Origin: Roseovarius sp.
GTDB lineage: Bacteria > Pseudomonadota > Alphaproteobacteria > Rhodobacterales > Rhodobacteraceae
NCBI GenBank assembly: GCA_023260815.1
Contig: JALQUE010000342.1
Coordinates: 1-5,803, forward strand
Direction of reading: 5' to 3'
Length of the DNA: 5,803 bases
Shown here: in pieces, positions 5,667 to 5,803 of the stretch
Layout: each line of letters starts with the position of its first letter
Position numbering within the stretch: position 1 is the stretch's first letter
Notes under the pieces: model-generated
Seen by the model: only the letters and a program-made list of their open reading frames with translations
What the model was told of the DNA's origin: nothing
The model's database searches: none
Translations under genes and position numbers: made by a program

Positions 5667-5803
5667 TCAGCGCTTGGAGAACTGGAAGCTCCGACGCGCC
5701 TTGCGGCGACCGAACTTCTTGCGTTCCACCACGCGGCTGTCGCGGGTCAGGAAGCCTGCCGCCTTCAATGCGCCGCGCAGCGACGGATTGTAGAGTTGCA
5801 GAG
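5667..5803 (-). CDS. rpsI: 30S ribosomal protein S9, C-terminal 44 residues (partial)
   Basis: The gene runs off the right edge, so only its 3' end is present. The - strand reads LQLYNPSLRGALKAAG, then FLTRDSRVVERKKFG, then RRKARRSFQFSKR and a TGA stop at 5669-5667. The RDSR..ERKK segment and the terminal SKR are hallmarks of bacterial S9. In the small ribosomal subunit the basic C-terminal tail reaches the P-site and contacts the tRNA anticodon stem-loop, and the terminal Arg is intact here. The gene is normally preceded by rplM (L13), which would lie outside the window. It converges on the TetR-family gene with 108 bp between stops. The identification is secure. Confidence 0.96.
   Translation of the reverse strand, partial: LQLYNPSLRGALKAAGFLTRDSRVVERKKFGRRKARRSFQFSKR

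Noticed and set aside
1..5803. Defence island, mobile element, CRISPR or phage content
   Set aside because: All genes are chromosomal housekeeping or metabolic types of uniform high GC. No transposase, integrase, inverted terminal repeats or spaced repeats are present.

Overview
The window looks like ordinary chromosomal DNA from a high-GC alphaproteobacterium, most likely a Rhodobacterales (Roseobacter-type) marine or soil species. The basis is the strong G/C bias at third codon positions, a short FadL-type porin beginning GGIDRSGQS after its signal peptide (as I recall from Roseobacter-group homologues), a MetA-type homoserine acyltransferase and a class I-like PPK2. The species call is inference; no database was searched.

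Layout. (1) Positions 35-1144 hold a FadL/OmpP1-family outer-membrane channel gene on the + strand. A strong intrinsic terminator at 1168-1199 closes it. (2) After a short gap with a weak candidate promoter, five + strand genes are packed head to tail from 1266 to 5558: an unassigned P-loop NTPase, metA, a membrane-anchored serine alpha/beta-hydrolase, a polyphosphate kinase 2 and a TetR/AcrR regulator. The junctions are a 40-bp gap, an 11-bp overlap, a 36-bp gap and an 8-bp overlap, and no terminator is visible between them, so they probably form one transcription unit, possibly with internal promoters. (3) The 3' end of rpsI (ribosomal protein S9) enters from the right on the - strand and converges on the regulator gene. 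The 108-bp gap between them holds a 16-bp direct repeat and a terminator-like hairpin.

How the genes may work together. MetA activates homoserine for methionine synthesis, and the Glu at its specificity position predicts acetyl-CoA rather than succinyl-CoA as donor. PPK2 exchanges phosphate between polyphosphate and nucleoside diphosphates, and the regulator's start codon lies inside the end of ppk2, which suggests coupled expression. The NTPase and hydrolase have clear motifs but no assignable substrate. No pathway obviously joins all five, and the cluster may be simple co-transcription.

I see no mobile element, CRISPR array, tRNA, riboswitch, phage or defence system. No stretch over 300 bases lacks a gene. 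The items most worth following are the uncharacterised NTPase ahead of metA, the ppk2-tetR pair and the MetA donor specificity.
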